A DNA stretch of 28,917 nt from UBA2942 sp045127535 (GCA_045127535.1 JBGVQN010000056.1:1-28917); one strand, 5' to 3'; counted from the stretch's first letter, positions 15,924-24,288 are shown. Notes: generated by a model from the letters alone, not told the origin. Translations and numbers: made by a program.

Positions 15924-17120
15924 TTATTTCCTTAATATTTTCTTTGCTATTCTCTTTGCCCCACTGTAAATTCCCGTCTTGTAACATATGATCCTGACGG
16001 TTCTTTCCAGTTTTACTCTTATCGTCTCCGGAAAATATTTATGGAACAGCTGGCTTCCCGGCATACTGTTTGCATCCTCAAAAAATTCATCCCGTTTCGT
16101 ATTTCCTCCAACTGACCGGAACATTTCCTTCACACCTGCTGTCAGCTGGTCTGGGGTAACCTCTGTATATCTCATCTTTGTTTTGAACGCATCAAAAATT
16201 CTGATTCCCTTTTCAGAATGAATGAGCAGCCGTGTAGTTCCCTTATCATCATCCAGTGTCTTATCAAAATCATATGCTGAAAAACAGTCCCAGATGGTGA
16301 AATCGCTGACCCGATACCTTTTTTTAAACTTGCAGTCATAACAGGAAGGACTGTCGCAGATATCAGAAAAGAATGCTCTCAACATAGGATCGGTATCAAT
16401 CCCATATGTATACACTGCCTTTCCATCTTTATCTTTTACTGTCATGGTAGAATATTTGTACCCATAGTGCTTGTCTCTAAACATGATATTTGATATGTCA
16501 GAACCATACTTTTCCTTCTGCATTTCCAGATATTTGTCCCAGATCAGCGGAGATGGTACCGCATGGCATACCACATCAACCGTAATCAGATTGTCATATT
16601 CTTTACCCAGAAATGCTTTCAGGCCTTCTATCTGACAGGGCGTACCACTATAACAAACAAGCTTTCCTTCTTTCAGTTCATTCTGGACTTCTGAAAAAGT
16701 TCTGCCTGTGTCACTCTGTACATATTTGCTGTTCCTGAATTTCCATAATTCTGATTTGTCAGCAGCTTTTGTATGAACCACCTTAAAATCCTTATCATAG
16801 GCTACGCCGTATACAACCCCATTCTTGTCAAGCGTATATTCCGCAATGGCGGTAAAAGCCCCTCCTGCTGTACTTTCCCTGCGAACCGCATCATCTTTGA
16901 TCTGTACTAAATATGCCTTCTGCGCAAAAGGATGATCTGGTTTTACATTCAGCACCGGACAAACTTTTTCACAAAGGCCACATTGGATGCACTTCTGACT
17001 GTCGATCACAGGGTATTGAAATCCCTCATGATCCGCTTTCATTTCAATGCATTTCTTTGGACACACATTCATGCATGCTCCGCAGCCGCAGCAATCCTCT
17101 TTCTTCACAATTTTTATCAA
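15924..17120 (-). CDS. Ferredoxin / FrhB-like (F420-hydrogenase beta type) protein
   Basis: 398 aa. Two [4Fe-4S] motifs open the protein: CCGCGACMNVCP (10-21) and CIQCGLCEKVCP (44-55). FrhB N- and C-terminal domains follow, with STAGGAFTAIAEY, YSGTPCQIEGLKAFLGK and a further Cys cluster, CDSPSCYDCKFKKRYRVSDF. In archaea FrhB binds flavin and reduces F420. Firmicutes such as this are not known to make F420, and homologues sit in exopolysaccharide clusters beside pyruvyl transferase family proteins. A flavin-dependent reduction in glycan synthesis is an inference. The start is a TTG behind AGGA. The C-terminus is a basic helix (SGAKRIAKKILRK). Confidence 0.88.
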   Translation of the reverse strand: MIKIVKKEDCCGCGACMNVCPKKCIEMKADHEGFQYPVIDSQKCIQCGLCEKVCPVLNVKPDHPFAQKAYLVQIKDDAVRRESTAGGAFTAIAEYTLDKNGVVYGVAYDKDFKVVHTKAADKSELWKFRNSKYVQSDTGRTFSEVQNELKEGKLVCYSGTPCQIEGLKAFLGKEYDNLITVDVVCHAVPSPLIWDKYLEMQKEKYGSDISNIMFRDKHYGYKYSTMTVKDKDGKAVYTYGIDTDPMLRAFFSDICDSPSCYDCKFKKRYRVSDFTIWDCFSAYDFDKTLDDDKGTTRLLIHSEKGIRIFDAFKTKMRYTEVTPDQLTAGVKEMFRSVGGNTKRDEFFEDANSMPGSQLFHKYFPETIRVKLERTVRIICYKTGIYSGAKRIAKKILRK

Positions 17121-17152
17121 AGCTTTATGTTCCTTTCGTTCTTAAGTAATTC

Positions 17153-17184
17153 TGAAATCCCTTTTTGAAATCCCTTTTGAAATT
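17153..17184 (-). repeat. Short tandem repeat in the cluster leader
   Basis: TGAAATCCCTTTT occurs twice in tandem with a third partial copy (plus strand). On the transcribed strand it yields repeated AAAGGGATTTC units between the predicted start site and the first gene. These resemble spare ribosome binding sites or a regulator target. Confidence 0.45.
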
Positions 17185-17190
17185 ACTTTT

Positions 17191-17219
17191 ATTGTACGCA
17201 ATATCAATCAGAAAATCAA
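17191..17219 (-). promoter_or_regulatory. Promoter of the glycan cluster
   Basis: Minus strand TTGATT (17214-17219), 17-bp spacer, TACAAT (17191-17196). This is the best promoter upstream of the FrhB-like gene, giving a leader of about 65 nt. A GGTTT/AAACC palindrome lies just upstream at 17232-17243 and could be an operator. Confidence 0.6.
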
Positions 17220-17284
17220 CTAAATCCGAGAGGTTTTTAAACCGTATACGATACTTCTCATTCAGCCTGTCCTTTACCCCTGGA

Positions 17285-17313
17285 TTGCCAAATAGTACCG
17301 TCTATGCTATAAT
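17285..17313 (+). promoter_or_regulatory. Promoter of the HAD gene
   Basis: TTGCCA (17285-17290), 17-bp spacer, TATAAT (17308-17313). AAAGGAG at 17334-17340 is the ribosome binding site for the ATG at 17347. Confidence 0.75.
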
Positions 17314-17346
17314 TTCACAATAATTGCATTATCAAAGGAGTACATT

Positions 17347-18066
17347 ATGACACCTTCTTTCATCTTATTTGATTTAGACGGCACTCTGCTTCCTATGGAT
17401 CAGGATGCCTTTGTAAAAATTTATTTTTCTGCCCTTGCAAAAAAAATCTGCCCTTACGGTTATGACCCGGATTTATTCCTCCAGGTTTTGATCAAAGGGG
17501 TGAAAGCCATGACTGCCAATGATGGAATCATGACCAACGAAGCCCGCTTCTGGGATGTTGCTTCTGAACTGCTTGGAGAAAAGATCCGTACCCATATTCC
17601 GGTGTTTGAGTCTTTTTACAGCAATGAATTCCACACTGCAAAAGCTGCCACTGCCCCCAATCCTCTTGCCAAAGACGCAGTGCACGCAGCACGGCAGACC
17701 GGCGCAAAGGTAGTCCTTGCTACCAACCCACTCTTTCCCGTGTGTGCAGTGGCAAGCCGTCTTTCCTGGATCGGCCTGACACCAGAGGATTTTGACTATG
17801 TTACCACTTATGAAACAAATTCTGCCTGTAAGCCAAACCCAGATTACTATAAAGCCATTTTAAAGCATATGGGCGCTAAGCCGGAACAATGTGTGATGAT
17901 CGGCAATGATGTGACAGAAGATATTCTTGCCAGCAAAGCAGCAGGAATCCCTTCCTATCTGGTAACAGACTGTGTCATCTGGGAAAAGGAAAAAGAAAAC
18001 CTGGTGCCGGATGGGGTGCCATACGGCTCTTTTTCAGATATGATCGCCTGGTTAAACACTTTATAA
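17347..18066 (+). CDS. HAD-family hydrolase
   Basis: 239 aa. The four HAD motifs are present: FDLDGT with nucleophile Asp9 and Asp11, LATNP (Thr126), Lys162 in CKPNP, and GNDVTED (Asp188/Asp192). An inserted helical cap of about 85 residues follows motif I. It is a soluble phosphatase, phosphoglycolate-phosphatase-like in layout, but the substrate is not predictable. It is a single-gene unit with its own promoter and terminator, divergent from the glycan cluster. Confidence 0.88.
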   Translation: MTPSFILFDLDGTLLPMDQDAFVKIYFSALAKKICPYGYDPDLFLQVLIKGVKAMTANDGIMTNEARFWDVASELLGEKIRTHIPVFESFYSNEFHTAKAATAPNPLAKDAVHAARQTGAKVVLATNPLFPVCAVASRLSWIGLTPEDFDYVTTYETNSACKPNPDYYKAILKHMGAKPEQCVMIGNDVTEDILASKAAGIPSYLVTDCVIWEKEKENLVPDGVPYGSFSDMIAWLNTL

Positions 18067-18121
18067 ATCTACCTACGTGGCTGCTGCACAATGTTTTACC
18101 GGACTTTCTATCGCCATGCAT

Positions 18122-18167
18122 AAAAGAGTGAGGCAGCAGCCGTTTTGGATGCTTTCTCACTCTTTTT
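18122..18167. terminator. Bidirectional terminator between the HAD gene and tyrS
   Basis: AAAAGAGTGAG (18122-18132) pairs with CTCACTCTTTT (18156-18166), giving a stem with a T run on both strands. It serves the convergent HAD gene (+) and tyrS (-). Its loop contains GCAGCAGCC, complementary to GGCTGCTGC at 18079-18087. Confidence 0.75.
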
Positions 18168-18268
18168 GCAATGTTATGATTTTATTATACTGCCCACCAT
18201 ATCCATCTGGATACAGCAGACCCGGCACTCCACCATATTGGGGTTACCTATCCGTATGTCACTTCTGT

Positions 18269-19480
18269 TTATGCAAGTACGATCTTCTTAAAGCTCTTCT
18301 TACCTTTCTTCAGCACCATGCCATCTGTCACTGGCACCACCGCCTTAATATCTGTGATTTTTTCCCCATCTACAGACACACCGCCCTGCTCAATGGCACG
18401 TCTTGCCTCAGAACGGGTAGCAGCCATCCCTGCCTTTACCAGAAGGCTGATCAGTTCCATGGAGCCATCTGTCAGCTCTGCTGCGGAAACCTCTGCAGAA
18501 GGCATATTCTCTGCGCTTCCGGTGCTGAATACTGCCTTGGCACTGGCTTCTGCCTTCTTTGCCTCTTCCTCTCCATGAACCAGATTGGTCAGCTCGTATG
18601 CCAGGATCTCTTTTGCTTTGTTTAACTGGCTTCCTTCCCAGCTTTCCATTTTTTCGATTTCTTCTAATGGCAGGAATGTAAGCATTTTCAGACATTTGAT
18701 GACATCTGCGTCTGCCACATTTCTCCAGTACTGGTAGAAGTCGTATGGAGATGTCTTTTCCGGGTCAAGCCATACTGCACCCTTTTCCGTCTTACCCATC
18801 TTCTTGCCTTCAGAATTTAACAGCAGATTGATGGTCATGGCATAAGCATCTTTGCCCAGCTTACGGCGAATCAGCTCGGTACCGCCTAACATGTTGCTCC
18901 ACTGATCGTCGCCGCCAAACTGCATGTTACAGCCGTATTCCTTGTATAACTGCATAAAGTCATAACTCTGCATGATCATATAGTTAAATTCCAGGAAGCT
19001 CAAGCCTCTTTCCATACGCTGCTTGTAACACTCTGCAGTCAGCATACGGTTTACGGAAAAGCATGCGCCTACTTCACGAAGAAGTTCTACATAGTTTAAT
19101 TTTAACAGCCAGTCTGCATTGTTTACCATGAGCGCTTTTCCCTCGGAAAAATCAATAAAACGGCTCATCTGCTTCTTAAAGCAGTCTACATTGTGCTGGA
19201 TGGTTTCTTCTGTCATCATCTTACGCATGTCTGTCTTACCAGATGGGTCACCGATCATGGCAGTACCGCCGCCGATCAATGCGATAGGCTTATTGCCTGC
19301 CATCTGGAGACGCTTCATCAGGCAAAGCGCCATAAAATGTCCTACATGGAGACTGTCTGCAGTTGGATCGAATCCAATGTAAAATACAGCTTTTCCTGAA
19401 TTGACCAGCTCTCTGATTTCTTCTTCATCTGTTAACTGGGCAAGCAGTCCTCTTGCTTTCAGTTCTTCAAATACACCCAT
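18269..19480 (-). CDS. tyrS: Tyrosyl-tRNA synthetase
   Basis: 403 aa, full length for the bacterial TyrRS with a C-terminal S4 domain. Visible: YIGFDPTADSLHVGH with the HIGH-type HVGH at 45-48, GGGTAMIGDPSGK (70-82), QFGGDDQWSNML (187-198), the KMSKS-type KMGKT (227-231), and S4-like TRSEARRAIEQGGVSVDGEK near 356-375. It charges tRNA-Tyr with tyrosine in the cytoplasm. GGAGGA lies 4 nt before the ATG. It is transcribed alone from a promoter behind a tyrosine T-box leader, so expression should rise when uncharged tRNA-Tyr accumulates. Confidence 0.97.
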   Translation of the reverse strand: MGVFEELKARGLLAQLTDEEEIRELVNSGKAVFYIGFDPTADSLHVGHFMALCLMKRLQMAGNKPIALIGGGTAMIGDPSGKTDMRKMMTEETIQHNVDCFKKQMSRFIDFSEGKALMVNNADWLLKLNYVELLREVGACFSVNRMLTAECYKQRMERGLSFLEFNYMIMQSYDFMQLYKEYGCNMQFGGDDQWSNMLGGTELIRRKLGKDAYAMTINLLLNSEGKKMGKTEKGAVWLDPEKTSPYDFYQYWRNVADADVIKCLKMLTFLPLEEIEKMESWEGSQLNKAKEILAYELTNLVHGEEEAKKAEASAKAVFSTGSAENMPSAEVSAAELTDGSMELISLLVKAGMAATRSEARRAIEQGGVSVDGEKITDIKAVVPVTDGMVLKKGKKSFKKIVLA

Positions 19481-19679
19481 TGTGTCCTCCGTTTCTTACC
19501 GGCTTTGTTCACCGGCTTTGCTTGTTATGTTGTTTCGTACCTGTAATGTCTTTCCCGGACTTCATTTCTCTGTTCCTGGTTTCAGGCATTTCACAGATCC
19601 TGATTTCTTTAATATACCAATATCCAAAGCAGTTTTAAGGCAGACACATAATGGACAGCCAGAGGCATTCCGATATCAT

Positions 19680-19960
19680 AAAAAAGCCCTTTTATTGTTT
19701 CCAATAAAAGGGCGAATTCATTCGCGTTACCACCTTTTTTTACAGACAGCTCACACTGCCTGCCTCTTTGCGTACAGCTGCTGCGATACGCTAGCAATAT
19801 AACGGTTGCAGGACCCGTCGCAGCCTACTGGGAACATTCCGTTGGGTGCGAAGCTCTAAGATGTATTCACCATATGTTTCCCCTGCGCCTCTCATCAGCC
19901 GGCAGCTTTCTGTAGGTTCCCCTTATAGTTACTTCTTCTTTTCAATGCTTTTTCATTCGG
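19680..19960 (-). ncRNA. Tyrosine T-box leader of tyrS
   Basis: The minus strand carries a T-box: stem I with the bulge sequence GAATAC (19863-19868), whose UAC (19863-19865) is a Tyr specifier codon, and the T-box AGGTGGTAACGCG (within 19722-19735) that pairs with the tRNA acceptor end. The terminator has a perfect 12-bp stem (GCCCTTTTATTG at 19686-19697 with 19702-19713) followed by six T. The consensus T-box core is usually GGTGGTACCGCG; here it is GGTGGTAACGCG. The 5' limit is approximate. Confidence 0.9.
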
Positions 19961-19976
19961 ATATTAAATTACATTC

Positions 19977-20005
19977 ATTGTAATCATTTCTTTCTGGTCT
20001 GTCAA
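19977..20005 (-). promoter_or_regulatory. Promoter of the tyrS T-box transcript
   Basis: TTGACA (20000-20005), 17-bp spacer, TACAAT (19977-19982) on the minus strand. The start would be near 19970, just before T-box stem I. Confidence 0.75.
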
Positions 20006-20080
20006 GCATGATTTTTCAGGAAAACACAGTGTACATATAGATCTTTTTATCTGTCCCCTGTTCCGGCAGCAAACTGCCTC

Positions 20081-20698
20081 TTACTGTGCCAATGCAGCTT
20101 CTGCTTCCTGAATGGTTTTAATATTGGCCCATTCATATGCATTTAATACAGAAGTATCAAAATTAGCAGCTTCCACAGTACCGTGATACCAGCTGCGGGT
20201 ATTAAAATGATCCTGAATGGCACCGCTTTTGAAAATCATTCCATGTCTGGCATAGATCTCATTCCGGGCTACCTTTAACTCCCACGCAGTCAATCCGGCC
20301 AGTTCCTCTGCCTGAATATAGCGGCTGTTACTGTCGGAAAGCATATAAGTATCACTGGGACCTGCCTGGGTACCATCTGTCTCTTCCGTAGCATTTTGTC
20401 CCCCTGTCTGACCCAAGGATGCCTGTTCAGAACTTCCCGCAGGCATCTGGCTGCCGTCCACGCCATCTTCCCCGGCTACATAAAATGTGCCGGTATCCAG
20501 GCTGGTGCGATACTGGTCACTGCCCCCAAGATAACTGCTGCCCACTCCATTGCTGCTGGAAGAAGTTCCAGAACTGTTCCATGAAGTATCCGTTTTACAG
20601 CTGTAACCTTCCGGAGGCAGTGTACCCTGGCATCCGTCCAACAGCATCATTCCCAATAATATTACGGCTACTACTATCACTGCTCCACTCTTCTTCAT
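20081..20698 (-). CDS. Lipoprotein with C-terminal YARHG domain
   Basis: 205 aa. Residues 5-22 form a lipoprotein signal with LLDGC, so Cys23 would be lipid-modified and the protein anchored outside. Residues 30-115 are a low-complexity linker rich in Ser, Gly, Thr and Gln. Residues 122-200 are a YARHG domain (SRYIQAEELAGLTAWELKVA, NEIYARHGMIF, W-Y). This extracellular domain occurs in many Firmicutes surface proteins; its ligand is unknown. It has its own promoter and follows the NifU-like gene by 116 bp. Confidence 0.88.
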   Translation of the reverse strand: MKKSGAVIVVAVILLGMMLLDGCQGTLPPEGYSCKTDTSWNSSGTSSSSNGVGSSYLGGSDQYRTSLDTGTFYVAGEDGVDGSQMPAGSSEQASLGQTGGQNATEETDGTQAGPSDTYMLSDSNSRYIQAEELAGLTAWELKVARNEIYARHGMIFKSGAIQDHFNTRSWYHGTVEAANFDTSVLNAYEWANIKTIQEAEAALAQ

Positions 20699-20772
20699 GG
20701 CACCTTTTTCTCCTTCGTGTGTACTTTTCTCTCTGCTGGATAGGCAGGTTTCTGAAAAGAACTGTCAGCTTT

Positions 20773-20801
20773 ATTGTACCTAAGGTGCACGGTTTAATCA
20801 A
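20773..20801 (-). promoter_or_regulatory. Promoter of the YARHG lipoprotein gene
   Basis: TTGATT (20796-20801), 17-bp spacer, TACAAT (20773-20778) on the minus strand, placed between the NifU-like stop and the lipoprotein start. The hexamers and spacing equal those of the glycan-cluster promoter. Confidence 0.6.
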
Positions 20802-20814
20802 TAGTTTCCTAATA

Positions 20815-21255
20815 TTATTCTTCTTCCTCTTCCCCCTCATGAATATCTGCCTTAGGTGGTTTTAAACCTTCTATTACAATATGTTCTTTTTCCGCATAGT
20901 CCCATAACGCAGCATGGATGGCTTCTTCTGCCAGCAGAGAACAATGTACTTTCACAGGAGGCAGACCATCTAAAGCTTCCATAACCGCTTTGTTGGTGAT
21001 TTCCAGGGCTTCCTGGATATTCTTTCCCTTTACCAGTTCTGTGGCCATACTGCTGGTAGCTACCGCAGCACCGCAGCCAAAGGTTTTGAATTTACAGTCT
21101 CTGATTATCCTTGTTTCCGGGTCAATATCCAGGTAAATGCGCATAATATCACCGCATTTTGCATTTCCTACTGTGCCAACTCCGCTGGCATCCTGAATTT
21201 CTCCCATATTTCTGGGATTCATAAAATGATCCATTACTTTTTTACTGTATTCCAT
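20815..21255 (-). CDS. NifU/IscU-like Fe-S cluster scaffold protein
   Basis: 146 aa, the length of NifU N-terminal-domain scaffolds. The three cluster ligands are in place: Cys34 in GNAKCGD, Cys61 in TFGCGAA and Cys105 in VHCSLLAEE. The start MEYSKKVMDHFMNPRNMGEI is typical. It receives sulfur from the desulfurase encoded 34 bp upstream and builds [2Fe-2S]/[4Fe-4S] clusters for transfer. The C-terminus ends in an unusual run of Glu (EGEEEEE). Gene order NifS-NifU is the minimal ISC-like pair of Clostridia. Confidence 0.95.
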   Translation of the reverse strand: MEYSKKVMDHFMNPRNMGEIQDASGVGTVGNAKCGDIMRIYLDIDPETRIIRDCKFKTFGCGAAVATSSMATELVKGKNIQEALEITNKAVMEALDGLPPVKVHCSLLAEEAIHAALWDYAEKEHIVIEGLKPPKADIHEGEEEEE

Positions 21256-21289
21256 AGGGTATCCTCCTTTTTGTGTTCATCTAACGCTA

Positions 21290-22480
21290 TCAGTTGTTTC
21301 CACCGTTCTTTAAAAAGTCCTCATACAGCGGTGACATTTCCCGCAGTCTGTTTACGATCTTTTTCAGTTCCTCTACTACAAAGTCAAGCTGTTCCTTTGT
21401 GGTTTCATGAGACAGGGTCAGACGCAGGGAGCCATGAGCGATTTCGTGAGGAAGGCCTATCGCCAGAAGTACGTGGGAAGGATCTAATGAGCCAGACGTA
21501 CAAGCAGAACCGCTGGATGCGCAGATGCCCTGCATGTCCAGGAGAATCAGCAAAGATTCTCCTTCGATAAACCGAAAGCTGAAATTGGCATTGTTGGACA
21601 GACGGTTTACCGGGTGACCGTTGAGACGTGTGTAAGGGATCTCCTTTAACACTCGTTCAATCAGATAGTCCCTCAGACCGGATTCATAAGAGATCCGCTC
21701 TGTCAGCGCGGCTTGTGCCTGTCTGGCGGCTTCTGCCATGCCTACGATGCCCGTTACATTTAAGGTACCGGCACGGCGCTTTCTTTCCTGCGCCCCTCCG
21801 TGAATCAAAGAACCCAGCTTCAAACCATTTCTCATATACAAAAATCCTACCCCCTTTGGACCTCCAAACTTGTGTCCGCTGGCGCTTAACAGATCAATGT
21901 GCATGTCCTGTACCGAAATGGGCACATGGGCAAAGGCTTGTACTGCATCTGTATGGAACAAGATTCCATGCTCTTTGGCAATGGCTCCAATTTCCTTTAC
22001 AGGCATAATGGTGCCGATTTCGTTATTGGCAAACATAATGCTGATCAGGATGGTATCTGGCCGGATGGCCTGCTTTAACTGTTCCAGATCCACTGTTCCA
22101 TATTCATCTACATCCAGATAAGTAACTTCAAACCCCTTTTTCTCCAGATACTGGCAGGTATGCAGAATGGCATGATGCTCAATCTGACTGGTAATAATAT
22201 GTCGGCCTTTCTTTTCATAAGCCTCTGCAACTGCAGTCAGAGCCCAGTTATCTGACTCACTGCCTCCTGCTGTAAAATATATCTCATTGCTGTTGGCACC
22301 CAGCATGCCTGCGATCTGCTCTCTGCCCTTTTCTACTGCAGTCTTGCTTTCTGCTGCAAAGCTGTAAATACTGGAAGGATTTCCATACACCTGGGTAAAA
22401 TACGGAAGCATAGCCTCCACTGCCTCAGGGCAGGTTCTGGTTGTCGCTGCATTATCTAAATAAATGAATTCTTTTTCCAT
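21290..22480 (-). CDS. NifS/IscS-like cysteine desulfurase
   Basis: 396 aa from the ATG at 22480 (AAAGGAA 8 nt upstream; starts MEKEFIYLDNAATTRTCPEA as the family does). An upstream in-frame start at 22528 would add 16 unlikely residues. PLP enzyme: Lys204 in SASGHKFGGPKG binds the cofactor, the conserved His103 is in EHHAIL, and Cys327 in ASSGSACTSG carries the persulfide on its mobile loop. It converts cysteine to alanine and delivers sulfur to the NifU-like scaffold encoded next. Confidence 0.95.
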   Translation of the reverse strand: MEKEFIYLDNAATTRTCPEAVEAMLPYFTQVYGNPSSIYSFAAESKTAVEKGREQIAGMLGANSNEIYFTAGGSESDNWALTAVAEAYEKKGRHIITSQIEHHAILHTCQYLEKKGFEVTYLDVDEYGTVDLEQLKQAIRPDTILISIMFANNEIGTIMPVKEIGAIAKEHGILFHTDAVQAFAHVPISVQDMHIDLLSASGHKFGGPKGVGFLYMRNGLKLGSLIHGGAQERKRRAGTLNVTGIVGMAEAARQAQAALTERISYESGLRDYLIERVLKEIPYTRLNGHPVNRLSNNANFSFRFIEGESLLILLDMQGICASSGSACTSGSLDPSHVLLAIGLPHEIAHGSLRLTLSHETTKEQLDFVVEELKKIVNRLREMSPLYEDFLKNGGNN

Positions 22481-22564
22481 ACTGTATTTCCTTTCGCATA
22501 TAGCGTGTGCATGTGTTTTCAGCCCCAAACAGGTTTTTCACTGTTTTCCTATTTGTTTACTAGG

Positions 22565-22592
22565 ATTATAACATACTTCCATGATTTGTCAA
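22565..22592 (-). promoter_or_regulatory. Promoter of the nifS-nifU pair
   Basis: Perfect hexamers on the minus strand: TTGACA (22587-22592) and TATAAT (22565-22570) with a 16-bp spacer. The leader to the desulfurase ATG is about 75-80 nt. No obvious IscR or other operator is visible. Confidence 0.7.
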
Positions 22593-22604
22593 TGCCATCC
22601 TTCT

Positions 22605-23585
22605 TTACAGCATGTATTTTTTTGCAAACTCCCGTTTCAGATTCAAAAACTCCTGCAGCTGCTTTAATATATAAAACAAGACAGCTCTTGCCTCAAACTC
22701 TTCCCTGCTTTCTGGCAGTGGCTCTGTTTCCATATCTGCAAATACCTCTTCTAACTGCTGCCACAGCTCTCCTACCGGATTTTTTCTGTCATAAGCGGCC
22801 GCAATCTTTCCTATAAAAGCGCCTACTGCATCTGCCTGTGTGGGATGCATTTCCAACATAATCATGCTTTTGTATATTTCCTCTAAAACCATCCGCTGCT
22901 TCTGACGCATGGCTACATAGTCCATTTCATAAAATTCTGGTGTTTTCAAAGAATTATTCCAGTTTTTCATAGCGCAGATCTGAGCTTTCTGTAAAGCATC
23001 ATCCAATCTGGAAAAACAGCTGCCGTCATACCCTTCCAGTTCTCCCATCTTCATTCTGGTACACATACGGGACAGAATATCTACCATTTGTTTATCCACA
23101 AGATCTGCGCATCGTTCAAAGTCTCTGTTGCGGGGATGGAGGAAGAAATTTGCCAGGCAGCCAAACCCTGTGCCAATGAGAAACAGCAAGGCCTCATTAC
23201 AAAGCCAGTGGATATTCATACTCTCCTGCAGAAGAAAATGTGAAATCAGCACTGAATCCATAGCCATTGCCTCTGGCCACCCTGCCAGCAGGCAAAGAGT
23301 AACAAAACAAAGAACATAAATACCAAATGCCCAGATATAATACCCAAATATATGAAAACATACTGCACTGATGCCAATGGCGCATAAAAAGGCCAGTCCC
23401 CTGTTTCTGGCTGTAATTAGTGTTTCCTTTTTTGTGCTGCCTATACTGAGTATGGCAATGATTCCTGCAGTCACTGCATACTCCAGTCCGATCACCTCTG
23501 CTGTCCATACGGCACAGGCACAGGCTGCAGCAACCTTTCCTCCCTGCAGCATTGCGTGTCTGTAAGCTTTATTTTTTATTTTCAT
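22605..23585 (-). CDS. Aromatic acid exporter / FUSC-type membrane protein
   Basis: 326 aa from the ATG at 23585 (GGGAGA 6 nt upstream; MKIKNKAYRHAMLQGGKVAA); the frame extends to 23690 without a good start. The first ~150 residues form about five membrane helices (AVTAGIIAILSIGSTKKETL, GLAFLCAIGISAVCFHIFGY, YVLCFVTLCLLAGWPEAMAM). The remaining half is a cytoplasmic helical domain. The layout matches the ArAE_1 family (YqjA/YgaE-like). Family members are proposed exporters, but the substrate here is unknown. No regulator is obviously paired with it; the CsoR-like gene is 204 bp upstream. Confidence 0.75.
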   Translation of the reverse strand: MKIKNKAYRHAMLQGGKVAAACACAVWTAEVIGLEYAVTAGIIAILSIGSTKKETLITARNRGLAFLCAIGISAVCFHIFGYYIWAFGIYVLCFVTLCLLAGWPEAMAMDSVLISHFLLQESMNIHWLCNEALLFLIGTGFGCLANFFLHPRNRDFERCADLVDKQMVDILSRMCTRMKMGELEGYDGSCFSRLDDALQKAQICAMKNWNNSLKTPEFYEMDYVAMRQKQRMVLEEIYKSMIMLEMHPTQADAVGAFIGKIAAAYDRKNPVGELWQQLEEVFADMETEPLPESREEFEARAVLFYILKQLQEFLNLKREFAKKYML

Positions 23586-23789
23586 CCGGCTCTCCCTTCT
23601 GCAGTATTTTCCTGGGGTATCTGCAAACCGATCTTCCTTACAACCACAAAACGCACCCTCCAGTCCTTTAGAGACATGCGGAAGATGCATTTTTATTTAC
23701 ATTTTATCCAATTATATCACCCAGAAACATCCTTCCCTTCATGTTCCACAAAACCCATATGGCATCCACATCTTTGTAAACGGCTCCGG

Positions 23790-24086
23790 TTATTTCATCA
23801 GCTTCTGAATCACCTTACACAATTCATCGACCGCTTCCTCATTGCCCTGTCTGATATCCTCTACCACACAGGTTTTTACATGATTTGCCAGCAGTTCTTT
23901 ATTAAATGAATTCAATGCAGACTGGACAGCAGATACCTGGGTCAGTATATCCACACAGTATCTGTCCTGCTCTACCATATTCCGTATGCCGCGCACCTGT
24001 CCTTCTATTTTGTTTAGTCTGGTAATCAGATCTGTAACCTCTTTTTCCTCTCTTTGTTTGGTTCTGCACTTGCTGCAACCTTCCAT
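23790..24086 (-). CDS. CsoR/FrmR-family metal- or thiol-sensing repressor
   Basis: 98 aa, all helical. RLNKIEGQVRGIRNMVEQDR is the family DNA-binding start. Cys44 (DRYCVDIL), His69 and Cys73 (NHVKTCVVED) form the C-H-C set used by copper-sensing CsoR proteins; sulfur-sensing CstR keeps only the two Cys. It also has an N-terminal CSKC pair (Cys4, Cys7). GAGGGA lies just before the ATG. No copA or copZ is adjacent, so its target is not evident. Copper sensing is the best guess. Confidence 0.88.
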   Translation of the reverse strand: MEGCSKCRTKQREEKEVTDLITRLNKIEGQVRGIRNMVEQDRYCVDILTQVSAVQSALNSFNKELLANHVKTCVVEDIRQGNEEAVDELCKVIQKLMK

Positions 24087-24288
24087 CTTTCCCTCTATTC
24101 CGAAGCATTCATTCTAAAAATGGCAGAGCAGATGGCTGCCCCTTTCATCCTCAGAATCAGTGATACTTCTGTACAAATTTCTGTTTTCTCTTATCATGGC
24201 ATTTTCCCCAACTATGTTTCAGACATCTGCCACTACCAGTATTCTATCCGCTTTTTTCTGTAATTTCAATAGAGGAAATGATCTGGAC

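Noticed and set aside
15924..17120. Genuine coenzyme F420-reducing hydrogenase subunit
   Set aside because: No hydrogenase large or small subunit genes are nearby, and the organism type is not known to make F420; only the domain family is claimed.
17153..17184. CRISPR-like repeats
   Set aside because: The repeat units are only 12-13 bp and directly adjacent without spacers; no cas genes are present anywhere in the window.
24054..24263. A 69-residue plus-strand frame between the CsoR- and MarR-type genes
   Set aside because: No ribosome binding site, overlaps the CsoR start antisense, and has no recognisable features.
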